Of a stretch of DNA of 64,000 nt, positions 63,575 to 64,000 are shown piece after piece (positions within the stretch are counted from its first letter, which is position 1; each line of letters begins with the position of its first letter). Origin of the DNA: JBCCCJ01 sp039029315 (lineage in GTDB: Bacteria > Bacteroidota > Bacteroidia > J057); contig JBCCGK010000026.1 of assembly GCA_039029315.1 (NCBI GenBank), forward strand, positions 1 through 64,000. The letters are read 5' to 3'. A program made the translations under genes and the position numbers. The notes under the pieces were generated by a model. It saw only the letters and a program-made list of their open reading frames with translations, had not been told where the DNA came from and searched no databases.

Positions 63575-64000
63575 TTACCTCACAAATTTCTGAATAAATC
63601 TGTCTTTGTACGCTCTTCCAATCGGAACCACCACCTCCTTCGCCAAATACACTTGATTGCCCGAGATCTTCTCAATTTTGTTGCTGTGGATCACATAGGA
63701 TTTATGGACCCGTACGAACTGATCGTTTCCCAGATTCTCTTCCCAATACCGCAGGGATTCCGAAGACAGATATTTCTTACCAGGAATGCAGATTTCTGTA
63801 TAGTCCGCATCCGATTTGATATACAGAATGTCATCAATTCTGACCTTGATGTGTTCGTAGCCGGATTTGATGAATATTTCCTTTCTTGGTGTGGATTCCT
63901 CAAGCTGTAGGGAGGAGGAGGAATTCCTCCGGGGGATTTTTCCTATTGCCTTGACAAATCGCTGAAAAGAGAAGGGCTTCAGGAGATAATCGACTACATC
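63575..64000 (-). CDS. LytTR response regulator, partial (C-terminal part)
   Basis: The 141 C-terminal residues of a regulator whose start lies beyond the window. The visible part begins with DVVDYLLKPFSFQRFVKAI, the end of a receiver domain with the conserved Lys-Pro, followed by a LytTR DNA-binding domain (FIKSGYEHIKVRI... FVRVHKSYVIHSNKI... VVPIGRAYKDRF). This is a different paralogue from the regulator at 51423-52184. Its partner kinase is not in view. Confidence 0.9.
   Translation of the reverse strand, partial: DVVDYLLKPFSFQRFVKAIGKIPRRNSSSSLQLEESTPRKEIFIKSGYEHIKVRIDDILYIKSDADYTEICIPGKKYLSSESLRYWEENLGNDQFVRVHKSYVIHSNKIEKISGNQVYLAKEVVVPIGRAYKDRFIQKFVR

Overview
The window is chromosomal DNA from a member of the Bacteroidota; a saprospirian or cytophagian-like bacterium fits best, but the class is uncertain. 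Supporting signs are three proteins with type IX secretion C-terminal sorting domains, an rpmG-DUF4295 pair, a long two-domain IspG, a TonB receptor with an N-terminal carboxypeptidase-like domain, LytTR regulators, and promoter boxes of the TAnnTTTG type. Shine-Dalgarno sequences are mostly absent. No tRNA, rRNA or CRISPR array was seen.

Left part (1-25.3 kb): a TonB-dependent receptor, a glycine-rich T9SS cargo protein, a radical SAM/SPASM protein, ispG, an acyl-ACP thioesterase, fabD, an SDR oxidoreductase, a small secreted protein, a large SdrD_B/PKD surface protein followed by a T9SS cargo protein, an ArsC/Spx-like protein, folA, a YpfJ-type zinc peptidase, a membrane protein, a PKD lipoprotein, and bifunctional thrA. 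ispG is flanked by two diverged, inverted, MITE-like elements.

Centre (25.3-52.2 kb): one almost uninterrupted minus-strand operon encodes an extracellular contractile injection system (eCIS, Afp/PVC type). In transcription order it carries a cap protein (DUF4255), an unknown 243-residue protein, one sheath, two tubes, a DUF5908 protein, a LysM protein, a VgrG-like spike, a PAAR tip, gp25, a giant gpJ-like baseplate protein (1655 aa), an Afp12-like baseplate protein (984 aa), a 733-residue protein ending in a helix-hairpin-helix, a tape-measure protein, four consecutive putative cargo proteins, and the AAA+ ATPase. A REC-LytTR response regulator lies just upstream on the same strand. No Afp13-like tail fibre is present.

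The most interesting part is the cargo block (26.8-32.1 kb). Four different proteins each carry an HExxH-like zinc-protease signature. All four share a short N-terminal QPxL...QR pattern, even the two that lack DUF4157. Three contain glycine-zipper hydrophobic segments, and the VgrG spike has a similar Gly/Ala-rich insert. This suggests a multi-protease payload with a common loading tag and membrane-active linkers.

Right part (52.5-64 kb): ribosomal protein bL33 with DUF4295 and a clear terminator, a beta-helix T9SS cargo protein, a polytopic membrane protein, a large lipoprotein, a DUF5723-like outer-membrane protein, two tandem paralogous lipoproteins with YD-like repeats, and the C-terminal part of a second LytTR regulator that runs off the window.
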